Positions 1 to 12,947 of a DNA stretch of 64,000 nt are shown piece after piece. The notes under the pieces were generated by a model that saw nothing but the letters and a program-made list of their open reading frames with translations, did not search any database and was not told the origin of the DNA. Each line of letters starts with the position of its first letter. The first letter of the stretch is position 1. Both the position numbers and the translations under genes were made by a program. Source of the stretch: Termitomyces sp. T153 (taxonomy: Eukaryota > Basidiomycota > Agaricomycetes > Agaricales > Lyophyllaceae). The DNA is taken from assembly GCA_018296165.2 (NCBI GenBank), contig JACKQL020000029.1, positions 310,001 to 374,000 on the forward strand, given 5' to 3'.

Positions 1-466
1 ACTGTCACCCACCATGACAGATTGCGCGAATGTGCCAGCCCTGAAGTCATCACGTGGATAGAAGTGGCATCGCTCACTACTGTGCTGTGGCTTCTCTCAA
101 GTTGTTCATCAGCTTCAGGCGGAGCGTACATTGATGGATATACATGGAAGGGGTAGGCATACCCAGTGGCCAAGTAAGACATGTGTTGCGTCGACATCCC
201 CTGAGAGCAACCGTGGCCGTTCTGTGAGTCTTGAAACCAACCAAGGTCTTCTCGAATTTTGGGCGAGACACACAAGCGTGCTTATTTGCGCCAAGTTTCA
301 ACGCTGAAAGAATTGTGGCTATTAACTCAATCATGTCCAGAAACTTATTAGTATGGTCAACACTATATAAGTTAGCGAGACTCAGACCGAATCCGAACGG
401 AGACTTGTTTACATAAGCGCCAAATTTCCTAGTCTCCACCTTTGAAGTTCAACCGCACTTGTCTTG
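1..466. other. Upstream region with no gene seen
   Basis: No reading frame here has recognisable protein features or matching splice signals. It holds the 5' flank and presumably the promoter of the AC40 gene that starts at 467. The tail of a gene outside the window cannot be excluded. Confidence 0.4.
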
Positions 467-1820
467 ATGCCGTCTCGAAATGAAATCGACCCGAGAAGGC
501 TAGTAGGCGTGCATGCTGAACGAATAACGAATGTTTCTAGTACCGATTATCCTGGTCATTACCATGGAGAGGACCACTCATGGAATTTAACAACGTTTCA
601 AAAGGTGCGTCGCAAAACTTGTTTAATCTCGTACAATTTGTGGACTTGAGAATCTCCTTTGCAAGGGTAGAATTTGAAAGTTAGCGTTCAGAGGCTATCG
701 CAACGTTCAATAGATTTTGACTTGGTTGGCGTGGATGCCTCGATCGCAAATGCTTTTCGTCGGATATTGATGGCAGAGGTGTGTTAAGTTTTATTGACGG
801 CCGAAACTATTCTTCATGCGGTACAGGTTCCGACAATAGCTATTGAGCATGTATATGTCTGGGACAACACTAGTGTCATTCAGGACGAAGTGCTCGCGCA
901 CCGCCTCGGCCTTGTCCCTTTAAACATTGACCCGGCGCGGATGAACATGCGGCGAAGTACGTCCCTTGAAATTCTAACTGTCGGAAAAAAATATTCACAA
1001 CAAGCCAGCTGACGATGAGTTTACGGACCGTAATACGCTTGTGTTCAAACTCAGTCTCCTATGCGAACGGAACAATAACGCACCAAAAGGCAGCACGAAG
1101 CCATCTGAACTCTACAACAACCATGAGCTCCTCTCCTCACATCTCGAATGGGTCCCAGCAGGTGAACAAAGTGATGTCTTTGCTGACCGACCACCAGCAC
1201 CGACCAACCCGAATATCGTTCTCGCCAAGCTAAGGCCAGGCCAAGCAGTAGACATGGAGTTACATGCTGTGAAAGGCGTTGGCAAGGATCATGCAAAATT
1301 CAGCCCAGTTGGTCCGTATGGCTACTCATACCTCAAGGAATCTCTGCGCTTAATTTATTCGTTTAGCCACTGCTTCCTACCGCCTTCTACCTCATATCAA
1401 GATCATGAAACCGATCCCACCACATCTGGCTGAAAAATTCCAAAAATGTTTCGCACCAGGTGTTGTCAACGTTGATCCACGAACAAAACAAGTTTCTATC
1501 GACAAATATCATGTGCGCAAAGATACTGTCAGTCGTGAGGTATTGCGACATCCTGAGTTTACGGATATGGTGGAACTGAGCCGCGTACGAGATCATTTCT
1601 TATGTGGGTTCACTCTGCTCAGATCGATTTAATTCCTTGCTGACGCTGGTGCATACTCTTAGTCAACATCGAATCAGAAGGGCCGTACTCTCCCGAACGT
1701 CTTTTACTCGAAGCAATCCAAATCATGCGAGAGAAGATCTCTGTTCTCCGCAAAGCTGCGGACGCTTTACTTATCGGAGACTCTTCGGACGATAGTGATG
1801 CACAGATGGCCGAAGTTTGA
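467..1820 (+). CDS. RPC40: DNA-directed RNA polymerases I and III subunit RPAC1 (AC40)
   Basis: This is the shared alpha-like subunit of nuclear RNA polymerases I and III, which pairs with AC19 to start core assembly for rRNA, tRNA and 5S synthesis. The model has six exons (467-604, 671-778, 827-956, 1009-1311, 1367-1603, 1663-1820) giving 357 residues, close to the family's usual 335-350. All five joins keep phase. The dimerisation signature [11 protein letters not shown] spans about residues 72-82 and is followed by [16 protein letters not shown] and the [13 protein letters not shown] segment. The [17 protein letters not shown] segment spans the fourth intron. The C-terminus is acidic (GDSSDDSD). 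The start is the ATG at 467; a TTG three bases upstream is not a likely start. The fold and role are known for the family; exon limits are inferred from phase and conserved residues. Confidence 0.93.
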
Positions 1821-2026
1821 CGCTTTTATCTATAATCTCCAATTCTGTTTAATCAAATTGGGATGGAGATCTACATAAATTTCTGACGTCTTATCTGCAA
1901 TGCATTGAAGCTTGTCTTCTCAGTCAAAATCATGATCTACTGATATTCTCGTCAATTCCTGGTTCACTCCAAGTTCATTCAAACGTAGAATATTGTCTAT
2001 ATGCAGGATAGAAAGACCATAACCAA

Positions 2027-3555
2027 TTAGACGAATAAAAGAGATATTGCCCCAATAGTGATCGAAAACAGTAATGCTAACATACTATTGGTCTGTACCA
2101 TCAAACTTATTGCATTTCCTGTAGACGCAGTACTCGTGCTTGTGTTTTTGCTCGCGTTCGTGGTGCCATTGATGATGTTGTTGGTCCCGTTGCTGCTGAA
2201 CACACGAACAGAAGCTATCTCGAAAAACGCCGTGGCGTAGTTCGAACCATCACCCAGGACATAATCATTGTAGCAAGTGCCATTGCATGTCTGTGCAAAG
2301 ATTTGGGGATTGCCAGCGAAATCTTTTCATGGTGAATGGGACCAATGTATTAACATTTCGCTCATCCGCACGGGAATCACTTACCACCGCAGAGAGTAAT
2401 ATCGAAGATCAAGTTTTGAGGTTCGAAAAACTGGTCCACATTGCAGCCTGTGGACGGCCAATTGCCAGAGGGAGTACCAAATGTGGACGTGTCAATAGTG
2501 TTACCGGAAAGTGATGCGGAAACTTGAGACCGTGACATGAACCATATTCTAGAAAAAGGGATGCCAGACCATCAAACTAAAAAATAAGAATAACAACGAG
2601 ACTGGTGACATACGAAATACCGCTTGCGGCAAATTCAGTCACGAACACACCTCCACCTGCTGCGGCGAAGCCTTGACCATAGGAAGTTGGAAGCGTGTCG
2701 GTCACAATGCACCCTTGGTTATTGCTCGCAATAAATGAACAATTCGCGTTACCTTCCTTCGAGGTAGAAAGAAGGCTGGGGTTGACAATTGTGCAACCAG
2801 TTTCGGTGTGAAGCCCCATCTGGTTTTGTGTGACAAGATTCACACCTTCAAGGGTATCAATTTCGCTAAAGAAGCCCAATCAATATAGGACAGAAAACCC
2901 AGCCTCAAAATGATACTCACCCTCCTATGGGCCAATCAGGTGCTTGAGACCACCTGAAAATCAACAGCATATAAATAGGATATTTTCTCAGGGAAGAAGA
3001 TTGAATACCATGCAGGCCAGACAGAGCACTACTTCGTGCATCAGCTGATAATTGGCGCCAATGAACGTTACATAGCGACTCACACCGTAGGGAATATGGA
3101 ACATGTCTGCTACCCAAACACTTCCTAACCCGTACCGTTCATTGGTAGTGATGCGGACAGTATTTCGTTTTTGATTGAAGGGTACTGTAGACGTGTTGTC
3201 CACTTTGATAATAGCGTGATTGGTAGAAGAATCGACAAATGCAAGCTTTGAGGATTGTGCTACGGAGGCTGACACAAAACTTGAAAAAGTTCAGGCAGTT
3301 TCGTTGTCCCAAGAATCTACAGATACCTACATCGCGTCCCCGTTGGTTAAGTTGTCGACTATTCGAAGGTCAGTCTGGGGCGTATATGGTATTTGACAAA
3401 TATTTAGACGTGCAGTGGTCAAAAAACGTCCAGTCGTCGAAAAAAGTCGGACCCGAGTACTCTTTTATGAGGCTGTAGCTGGTTGCAGCAACAGGTGCGA
3501 TGATCGAGACACCAGCTAGAAGTGTCGCTGCAAGGAAGACCGTCGAGAGTTTCAT
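2027..3555 (-). CDS. GH16 family endo-beta-glucanase, secreted and probably GPI-anchored
   Basis: This glycoside hydrolase family 16 enzyme is predicted to act on beta-1,3(4)-glucans at the cell surface. Eight exons (3555-3414, 3358-3331, 3279-3084, 3028-3009, 2953-2921, 2865-2614, 2548-2385, 2322-2027) give 376 residues. A signal peptide (MKLSTVFLAATLLAGVSIIAPVAA) is followed by the YSLIKEYSGPTFFDDW motif typical of the fungal family. The catalytic motif EIDTLE lies at about residues 141-146, with nucleophile and acid/base Glu both present, just after WSQAPDWPIGG. After a Ser/Thr/Asn-rich stretch the protein ends in a hydrophobic tail (MLALLFSITIGAISLLFV), as in GPI-anchored proteins. Exons 2 and 4 are only 28 and 20 nt. 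Intron 1 fits only with a GC donor. Substrate preference cannot be read from sequence. Confidence 0.9.
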
Positions 3556-4825
3556 TGAAGGGAGGCTGGTGAAGGAGGGTGGTAAGAAACAAGAACAATG
3601 ATCACTGCGCGTCGTCGAAAGCTATTCTGGAAAACAAGGATAAGAATAGAGTGACGGCGACTCGGCAGTTGTGAGTAGTAAAGTCGCCTGTGACTGCCAG
3701 TCGTCGCCTCAAGGAGAACATCAGTCAATTGTGAATACTGGATCTTGATTTTCATCGTTCTCCATGACACCAAGCAGATGCAGATTCTCAGGTCAGTTTC
3801 ATTTATCAGGCAGGCGTGCAGCTGCCAGACAGGAAATCATCTCGAAGGAATTAATGCTGGAAGTATGTAGTCTTCGGGAGCTGATCTAATCTTGAAACAG
3901 ATGATATCAATCGGTAAATTATATAAAGGACTGCGCAGTTAGATCTGTCATTTGGGCGCTTTTTTGATTGACCCGGAGTGCTCATTCCTGGAAACAATTT
4001 CTGTGGCTTATGGATTTGAATTCGAATCGTCTTTTCCGTCTTTCACATGATGACAAGACTCGCGGGTAATCACTATCGTTTCTATGGTGACCTCCGGTAG
4101 GGTTGCGTAAAACTCCTAGTTTTTGACCGTCACGTTTCTGGCGTTAAAATACAGTAAGGAATCAGCAAAATACGGGGGTCTAGTAAAACAGGATGTATTT
4201 TACCTGTAGGTCATGTATTTAGTCATGTGCTCCTTCCCATTGAGAATGCATCGGCTGCCGAATGCTCCATATGATGCGTCAAGAGCATTGCCGAACTACC
4301 TTGAAAATATTTTACCCTTCCGACACATTCAACATTATAGGTCTATGTAATTTTCTGTTCTACTTGGCTTGACACTGAACCAGAAGTTAGTGGGACGGCC
4401 AACAAGCTAGAGGCTTATGAGCGGGGGTTTGTCAACATGTCGTCGGCTCAGTTAACGTTTTTCTCACGCGCTTTGGAGCAAGGAAGTTCCCCGTAATATA
4501 CCCTGTAAGAAACTCCCGAGATTTTGGACCTGCAAGCCACCCAGTATAAGTTACCCTTCTGAGGTTTCTTGTGCAACCCCAATCTCCGGTTGATTAGATA
4601 ACAAGATAATCACGCTTACCTGGGGCTACTGCTTGGCTTGCCGACGCGTAACCTTGAAGATGAGTGAAGATACTACGCCTAGACCTCTAGTAGTTGACAC
4701 AGACGGAACAGGACGTTTTCTCAGACGACTTCGATGAAGCCAACGAGACGAAAAACTCTGGTCGATTCAGAACCGGTGAGGGATTCGGAAGAGAACTCTA
4801 TTGGAGCTGATCTGATTTGAATTTG
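3556..4825. other. Intergenic, divergent promoters
   Basis: This gap separates the minus-strand GH16 gene from the plus-strand fucosyltransferase-like gene, so it carries both promoters. An ATG at about 4660 opens a short acidic stretch (MSEDTTPRPLVVDTD) and a second frame reads DDFDEANETKNSGRF before a good donor at about 4769. I could not join either in phase with the downstream gene. They may be an upstream exon or a short leader ORF. Nothing else was recognised. Confidence 0.35.
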
Positions 4826-6432
4826 ATGTCTTGGCTACAGCGCAGCCTTCCTCTTACCTCTTCCATGCCTGGTTGGAATGACAGACCCAGTTCAATGTGG
4901 CGGACTCATAGCCAGCTAGGCGGTGGCCGTCGGCGCCACTTTTGGCTATTCTGTGGCCTTGTGGTCCTCATCATCTTCCTCATCACGCACCCTGCGAGCG
5001 ACTACTTGCCGAACAATTCTGCAACTACCGCCCTACCTAAGATTAAGTGGGCGGAACCACCAACCTTGGAGAAGTTGAAACAGTGGGAGCGAGATCTCCC
5101 ACAACATGACCTCGAATTACCCTTCCCAGAAGGCAAAACTGGCCGCTACGTCAAGTTCTCGAACCAAGTAAAGAGGCTGGGGTGGAACAATGCTCTCAAT
5201 GAAATGTGCGTGCATTGGCTTCAACTGTTGAACGTATCAACCTCACGTATGTACAGTTTAATGAATACCCATCTTGCATACGAGTCAAAGCGTGCATACG
5301 TGTTCCAGCCATATGTCTGGAAAGAGGAGCACTACTCGTGGCCACAGGCGGTTTACCGGAATCATGAATCCCTTCCTCATACTCCTCTGAACGCCATTAT
5401 ATCCGGACCGTCCGCAGGTGGTTCTTGGGACGTGGGTGATGACGCTCCGCGTTCTATCTCTGAAGAGTGGTTTGATGTCGTGTGCCCACGGAAAGAACGA
5501 CGTATCATTAACACTCGTGAAGTGAAACCCGTGATTGGCTGGGCAGATGGCATTGACGTCTTCAATCACTGGAAAAAGATACTTCACGATGCTCCCGAGC
5601 GTTGTATAGAGATTGAGCCAGAACATTACAAAAAAGACTTCTACCCCCAAACTTTCGACCTGTGGCTCTGGGGCAGTAATCGTGTCCGTTCTTTATGGCC
5701 CGTGTTCTCCCAATCACCTACTTCTCGCCTTCTCGGGCCCTCTCCCATCGTGCTATCAGCTGTTGAAAGAAATGCATACCTCTTCAATCCCCGTGGTCCC
5801 CGTCCGGAGCACCCAGTATCCCGCAGTCCCTATGACCGCATGCTTGCCATTCATGCCCGTCGCGGAGATTTCAAGGAGGCGTGCTTGCATCTTGCAAAGT
5901 GGAATTCCACGTTCTACAGCTGGAACCTACTTGAAGAGTTGCCTGACGCTTTCACGCCTCCGCCAGGCGGAAAAGAAGGGGAAAACACGCCCGAAAACAT
6001 TGAAAAGTATCTAGAACACTGCTTACCACAATTTGACGACATCGTAGCAAAGGTCCGGGATTCGCGGTATGATTACCTTCGACAATCAAAGGCGGGGCAC
6101 AGAACATTAGATGTACTTTTCCTGTTGACAAACGCAAAGGGTGAGTGGCTTGAACAGCTCAAGGCGACTCTCAGAGAGGATGGCTGGCACACCATCGTTA
6201 CGAGTAAAGATTTGGAGCTGGATCAGGAGCAGACAGAGGTCAACATGGCCGTTGACATGGAGATCGCGCGGAGGGCAGCCGTTTTCGTTGGTAATGGGGT
6301 GCGGCGTTGTCGATTTTTCTCTGAAAATTTGCTGAACGCTAACTTCCTGGATAGTGGTCCTCTTTCACCAGTAACATCATTCACAAGAGATTGGTAGATG
6401 GAAAGGAGCCTATTAGTTGTCGTTTCTACTGA
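4826..6432 (+). CDS. Type II membrane protein, O-fucosyltransferase-like
   Basis: This is a 516-residue protein with two exons (4826-6298, 6355-6432; phase 0 join NG|WSSF). A short basic N-terminal tail (GGGRRRH) precedes one membrane segment (FWLFCGLVVLIIFLI, about residues 43-57), the layout of Golgi/ER type II glycosyltransferases. The lumenal part carries KFSNQVKRLGWNNALNE near the start, HARRGDFKEAC in the middle and AVFVGNGWSSFTSNI at the end. These match the N-terminal, HxRRxD and C-terminal blocks of the GDP-fucose O-fucosyltransferase-like family widespread in Agaricomycetes. Several NxS/T sites are present. The donor and acceptor are unknown, so this is a family-level call. An additional upstream exon is possible. 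Confidence 0.7.
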
Positions 6433-6570
6433 ACAAGGGTCTTTACTCAACCCTTAAGTCAATGTAATTAACTAGCATGCTGAACCACGCCTATTTGCTA
6501 CACATCGTCTTGCATTATGCTTTTGAGATTGACACCGTGACAACGGCGGATTATACCCGAGAACAAATCC

Positions 6571-6576
6571 CACGTG
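6571..6576 (+). promoter_or_regulatory. CACGTG palindrome
   Basis: A CACGTG core lies 56 bp upstream of the start codon of the membrane protein gene at 6632. It is one of nine such sites close to start codons in this window. A bHLH-type factor binding site is inferred. Confidence 0.45.
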
Positions 6577-6631
6577 TATCCGCATATCAGGTCTACCCAC
6601 ACTCTTTTCATTTCGTTTTTTACCTGCGGCC

Positions 6632-7995
6632 ATGGATTATGACCGGAAATCCAACGTATCCTCTTTCTATGGTGGTCGTAAAGGCTCATTAGATGCTCTC
6701 AACGCCGAATTCCCTGCTACAACGGCAACTGGACGACCCCGAGACGATGTTTCGTCGTTCTACAATCCCGACCAGGTTCCTCGCAATAGCATGGACCCAC
6801 TCAATGGCCCTCGCACTAGTACTGCCGGATACAACAGGGGTTCATTCTTCCATGCAGGTAGAGAGGAGCCTTTGAAAGGCGGTTCAGACGAGGAAGAGGA
6901 AGCTGGGAATCATGTTGGCGAGGACATCTGGGATGTGTACGCCGATTTCAACAATACCGGGCCACGGTATAGCAGTGCGTATGGCCAGACAGAAAAAGGG
7001 TGCGGAGTATGGTCTGCTGGTGACGAGGTGCTAACAGACTCCGTAAAGATATCAGCAGCTGCCCCACTCAACACCAAAACAGGAGGATGATAATATCGGT
7101 GCGAGTACGGTTGAGATGGTCACCGTTCCGGCACTTGGACCAGAGTGGGGACGTTCAGAGATGCGGGATATGACTAAGGCGGGTCGACGAGAGAAAAAGG
7201 CTGATGCACGTCGCGAGAAATTTGTTGCATGGAACAGAGGGGAGCGCGGAATTTGTGGCAAGTATTTCACAAGAAAGACTTTCGTCATTACGATATTTTG
7301 TCTGTGTGCTATGTGAGCCTTAATCCTCTGCTATTGGATACTTTTCTCATTCCTGCTACTCTAGCACTGCCATTATTCTTGGATTCACGATTCCTCGAGT
7401 GCCCGCATTTTCTTTTGATAATGATGCCCCATTGCAAGCAGCCTCTGGAGACTGGAATAACAGCGTACCCACTTACTTCAACAGGGCGCCGGCCAACTTC
7501 TCGTTCCCTGCATTCGCCTCTCTTCAAGTAAACACAGATAACAACTATGTCCCCATTCACTTCAAGTCTCTCAAGGCAAGCGTCTATGATCTACAAACAT
7601 CCAGGCTCGTCGGAGTTGGTGATTGGGGCTCTCACTCACTCCCAGCTAAATCATTTCCGGAAATACTTGTGCCTCTCAATTTTACCTATGTTGCATCAAA
7701 TTCTTCAGATCAGACATGTACGTTATATGACTCTAGCACTAGCCTAATTTCTCATTTTTTGTAGGGATGAATTGGTATAATGCATGCAAAAGTAGGACTC
7801 TTTTTGCTGATGGGCAGCGTGATCGTATGTATACAATATTGTTTATTTTTTCCCGCTCGCTCAGAGTTTGCTTTAGCCCTCAAATTCCGTCTCGTTCTCG
7901 ACATGAGTATCCTTGGCCTTCCAACTTCACATCAAACATCAACGCAGGTATCTGATGCCTCATGCCCTATCGAGCTCGACCCGCAACATAGTTAA
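6632..7995 (+). CDS. Single-pass membrane protein with conserved extracytosolic domain
   Basis: Function unknown. Five exons (6632-7006, 7056-7312, 7365-7717, 7765-7824, 7865-7995) give 391 residues with all joins in phase. The first 200 residues are polar and acidic (SDEEEEAGNHVGEDIWDVYADFN), followed by a basic juxtamembrane stretch (TKAGRREKKADARREKF) and one hydrophobic helix (FVITIFCLCAITAIILGFTI) around residues 190-215. The C-terminal domain of about 180 residues includes FASLQVNTDNNYVPIHFKSLKASVYDLQT and a beta-rich pattern resembling LEA-2-like membrane-linked domains, then a WMNWYNACK motif. The basic stretch before the helix suggests the N-terminus is cytosolic. Homologous hypothetical proteins are common in agarics as far as I recall; the LEA-2 resemblance is tentative. 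Confidence 0.75.
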
Positions 7996-10900
7996 TTATC
8001 TGCCTCTGGCTCTTGTTAGACTTTAATGACTTCCCATACTCTACATCCTATATCATGCTTTCCTTTGACACATTGACAATCGCCATTAATATCCATTGCA
8101 TCTCCTCTGTTTGAATTCTCTTCCTGTCCTTGTATTAGTTTCGACGTATCTTATGGACTACATAAACTGGAATATCTATGTCGTGCGTGCTTATCTAATC
8201 GGTGATCGGTCTACTGATTTTTCTGGCATTCCTTGTAGCTGTTAGCTGTTAATCACTACTTCATGGAATTCAAACCCGCTTTTACTCTGGGTGCTACGAA
8301 TGACGTGTCGAGTCATGTGCGTTTGCCGCGCTCGCTGCAAATTACTTCCAGTTAAAATGAATGCGACGTTGGAGTCAACATACTGAGCACGATTAAGATG
8401 ACTCGGCAGTGAAGGAACAGATGGAGCCGAGAGTTTTTTCGCCGCGTATGGCGCTTCGAGACTAGTCAGCCATCCAGCCTGATCGAAAGACCCTCGGTTT
8501 GAGATCGACAAGGATGATCGAATATACATACATCGAGTTCTTTCAAGAATGATACCGAGTCGTGCTGGCCTGCCGACTCCCAATAAATTCCGTCGTGACA
8601 ACCCTTCCATCTCCACAGTTCATCAATCTACTACGTGTCAATACTTGCCCTTTTCACGTTCATGTCAAATGACAGGCAGAACTCAGGCTTTCGTTCCTTT
8701 CGCGGCATTTTAGTCGACTCAGAAATCTCATTATTTCTGGTACTCGTTCACTTGTCGTACGTTGGCGTTTATCCAATTTGCTGCCCACCCTTACTCTTTG
8801 TACAATAGGATATTCAGGACTTCTCTTATATGGCCAGATATTCGAGCTATTACGGGCTATTACGAGCGACGGTATACCTGGGCCAACTTGGAGCTGCTAT
8901 GTTATATCTCTAGGAAGGCTACTTTACTTGTTCAAGGATGACCTGAATTGTTGTGGGCTCAGATTGTCTCCTATTTAGGATGCAACCCTGGACAGCTGTT
9001 GCTGCTTCCGTTGTCAGGACGTAAAGACATTTGAACTTAACCTCAGCATGACGATAGTATGGCCAACGGCAATTTTTCGATGGCTTTCCCGCATCTTTTT
9101 CATCGTCCTGGTAGCGTTGCTTTGCGCTGATCGTTTGACTAACCCGTTTGGCAAGGGACTTCTGGATTACACTAAAAAACGTCTCATGAACTGATAGATA
9201 TATACGTAAGTATATTGCCCTTGAATATTCGGCGAAAATCAAAGGTTTTCACGAAGTTCGGTTCTTTGAAACTGATATCATGTGCTCTTTTCAAGGCGGG
9301 TACCATGACATAATTCAGCGGTATGTCAGAAACGACCTTGAAGTTTGTAGGGAGTACATAGATTGGCAGTGGAAGTTCTAGAACCTGGGATTTGTTTTTG
9401 GTAGGAGAACTCTTGAAATATACCTTGATCGCGACGCAGTGTAGTCAGAATTTGTCATGGAATTGACACCGCAGAAAATGAGGAGTAAAGTCGATAGGTC
9501 TGATGGAATCAGTGAACTGTTCCCCTTTTTCAATAAAGTATTTTGGGCGTTATATCAGTAGACATGGAGTGAGGTATTGGTGGATACAAATCTCCTTGAT
9601 CCTTCTATACGAATACGAATACAGAGAATTGCTGTGAAAATAAAAGTAAGTGGATGCCTATTTAAGGTCATGTAGTAGCGCTTACTAATCAGCCATGTCT
9701 TTCACAGAAATTGCTGTCTCGGACAGGGGTGAAAGCTTGTCGCATACAGGACTACAATGAGGCTGGAACCGTATAAAATTTGATTATTGACAACATCTTT
9801 AAAAATGTAGTTCGAGCAGAAGATGTGAGCTACATACAGATTGGCCACGCAAAGAAAAGACTTAAATTATGTAATCGGCGCTTTCAATTCAAGTGAAGGT
9901 CGCGGATACCAGGACCCAGTATATCACAAATAGACTCGGAAATAATTCTAGTAGCGACTTGCATTGCACCATTTGCAACTTGCTGCAATCACAGTGGTTC
10001 TAAGCAAATTTGCTTCGGAATGAGGACCGACTAATAACTCTTCTGTACGTACACCCATCATTGTGTGAGATAGTGGAGAACTCCATTCCACCCATCCCGC
10101 CGCGATCATGCTACAAAAAGTGTTATGGTTTTGATTGGAATGGTGTGAGATGCCAAGTAGACTCTATTGACCGGTACTCTTGAGCGTTTGGTGTCTCTGA
10201 AATCAGTATTGGATTACCAACAGGATACAATTGCTGTAGCACTCAGACTTACCTCGAAGTAAGCGCATTTTTTCTTCCGCTCTAAGCTTCAAAGATAACC
10301 ACCGGTCCCAAAGTGCTAACGCGTAAAAAATAAGGAGAATCAGGACGAAAAAGGGCCCTTCTTGTGATGATCGCTACTTTTTGAGATCAAAAGGGTCAGA
10401 CAGTCCATTGGGCATAACGTACTGAACAATCCGAAGGCAGAGACATCCCCCGTACATTCTGAGATGGGAACGCTAGTGTTCTGTGGGATTATCATCTCTT
10501 CTCACATGATGAATTTGAGGGAAGCTATTTATTAAATCACCTCTCACAGCACCGCAGCGCCCAGGCCGTAACGCAGGCCACGATCCGTAACAGCGACACC
10601 GCACTCGGCCGAGTTTGAGTCGAGTCGGGTCAGATTTGGAACGTCATGTTACGCACATTGAAGACTGTACTGATGAATTATGCACATGGTGGTGTGGGAA
10701 GCGCCTATTCCATGACTGGAAACCCCCAGAACCCGCTCTCGTGTGCATGCTTCCGGCTCAGGCATGATCTCAATCATGATCCATTTATCCATCTCTGATC
10801 AGATCGTGATCAAACTAATCACAAATTTACTTCCGGTGCAATCGTCCCCATGTAGGATTTTTGCGTGTGTCCTCATCGCAAAGCGCATTTTTATGGAATT

Positions 10901-12947
10901 ATTGATCTGTCAACCAGCTTTTTGGTTTACTTGGGCAATGGCTTGTGGGCTCTGCATGAGCATAGTCCTTTTTCCGAAGTCAGAAGCCTAATCACAAGGG
11001 CCGAGCCCGACATCTCGATATTTGAGCCTTACGCTACGCCTTAATGAAGGCGCCGATGAGTGGGAAACAGCCAATTTTGTTTATTTACATACTAGATGAG
11101 AATTGATGAGAATAGATCGAGATGGAAGATGAGAGGTATTTGAATGTGGAAAGGACTCGTACTCTCAACACTGTTTGCATTGCAAATGTAGTCGATGTTT
11201 GGCAGTCAATCGGTATATCATATTGAGAGAAACCGGGCGGACATAGAGGCTAATTGATATGTAGGCAGATGATGGGTTATGATAGGTATACCTCGGAGGC
11301 TCACCAGGAATGGATAGGAAGAAAACGAATCGATGAAGTGTGTGACAACCGGGGGTCAGTGAAAGGAGAACTATGCAGACTAAGGAATAAATCGTTAACA
11401 TCGTTAGGCAGAAACAATCGGGTATCGCTGGAATGAGGATGGCTTGGAGGAGATTGTCGGCATGAAGGACATTTCGTAGCTTCGCGTTAGCAGGGTAAAA
11501 GTCATGAGTGGCGTGAGTGGCTACTGGTGGTCGAATTAAGGACGAACAAAGGGATGTTGGTGGTGCCAATTGAGCGGAGAATATGTGAAAGACGTGAGTT
11601 GATAAGCCCAAGGTGTGCCACAGCGAGTGGGTGTACTAATGGAGTGGTTGAACTCTGCTGGTATGTATCCTGGAGCTCTGCTGAATAGGATGTTGGCCTG
11701 ATGCTTGGGAGCCTAGTCTCCGAGTCGTAGGGAAGGTTCAACTGTCGATGGACCTCTCCAGCATTGATAAGAAGGCCTGCATTTATGACAACTGAGAGAG
11801 ACCGATGATGCATCATTGTAACTTCATAGGGAAGAGGCAGTAAGGGTAGCCGCTGCAGATACTCATCGATGTAGCACGCGAGATAATAAACGACAAGGAC
11901 TGACCAGATCATTGAAAATCGACGTTGGTCAAACAGTTAAGACAGCTGTATAAATCGGATTCTCTCACTGAAAATACAGATAATCATCAATGCTAGAACC
12001 AGTTCATCCATAATTAATGAGTGGGAAAAGTGAGAGATGAAGGATGGCAAGGAGGGATGTGCACCGCGAGGGGAGGGACGCTGTGGACGAAGCCTTTCCC
12101 TTCAATCTGGCACAGGTTTTTAGTCACTGCTGTGAATAATCTCACACAGCGTTCGTCACACCATACTTTCTGCAGTGTTAGAGAAGGACACGTGTGGGGT
12201 TGAGGGAACTGCTCATAAATATAGGATGAATTTGGCTGGGGTTGGCGGGCGGAAGAAAGCGACCATAGGAATGTGTGCGACTGACAAGAAGAATGTCAGG
12301 GCAAGCACGCTTTGTTTGGAAGCAGAAGATTTATGGTTCTCGAAACAAGGTTCGACTCGGACAGAACGGGGATTCTTATGAGAAGTTCTCTCACTGAAAC
12401 GGAGAAGTTACAACAAGTGTCCACAAGGGACCCCTGCTTAATCATGAGCAAGTGGCAGCGCATCAGGACCTATCGGACCGGATGTCTCTTCAAGAAAAAG
12501 GCACTGTTCTGTGCTGGTCGGGACTCTGTACCCAAGCGGGACCCAGACAAATGCAGATGGATCCAACAGAAAATTTTCCAGCATAATCCAATTGAGTCCA
12601 TATACTGATAAAATTGGATGGTGAAATTATTGACTGGGAAGCTCTGGGAAAATATTTATAGCAGTTTGGTAGCTGTAGCACGATCCTGGCATGGAACTTG
12701 ACATAGAAGCGCTTGAAAGAGGGCTGGAGCAGAGCAAGTGGAATTCAGTTAAATCCATTGAGCGGAACGAAGCGTTCCAGCTAGCATGTATGAGCCAACA
12801 GGACACGACAAGAAGGTATACTTGATAGCACAGGAGTTAGACTGGATCGCGCGATCACGTGACCATGCGCGTTGTTGATTCAAGTTTGATTCTGACGGAC
12901 GTTGTTCTCTGCCACACCGTTCATAATACTTGCTTCAACCCTAGGCG
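7996..12947. other. Gene-poor stretch of about 5 kb
   Basis: Frames of 60-148 codons occur on both strands, for example minus 8242-8616, 11165-11611 and 11502-11912. None has a recognisable motif, signal peptide plus Cys pattern or phase-compatible partner exons. The strand is AT-richer than the flanking genes. I see no tRNA and no clear transposase. It could hold a noncoding RNA, decayed mobile DNA or an unrecognised multi-exon gene. Confidence 0.4.
12856..12861 (+). promoter_or_regulatory. CACGTG palindrome
   Basis: TCACGTGA sits 87-92 bp upstream of the start of the Cep57/Ppc89-type gene. Confidence 0.45.

Noticed and set aside
8242..8616. A 124-codon minus-strand frame
   Set aside because: It has no recognisable motif, and no promoter or splice evidence supports it.
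11165..11611. A 148-codon minus-strand frame in the gene-poor region
   Set aside because: It has no domain, no coherent composition and no partner exons; length is within chance for AT-moderate sequence.
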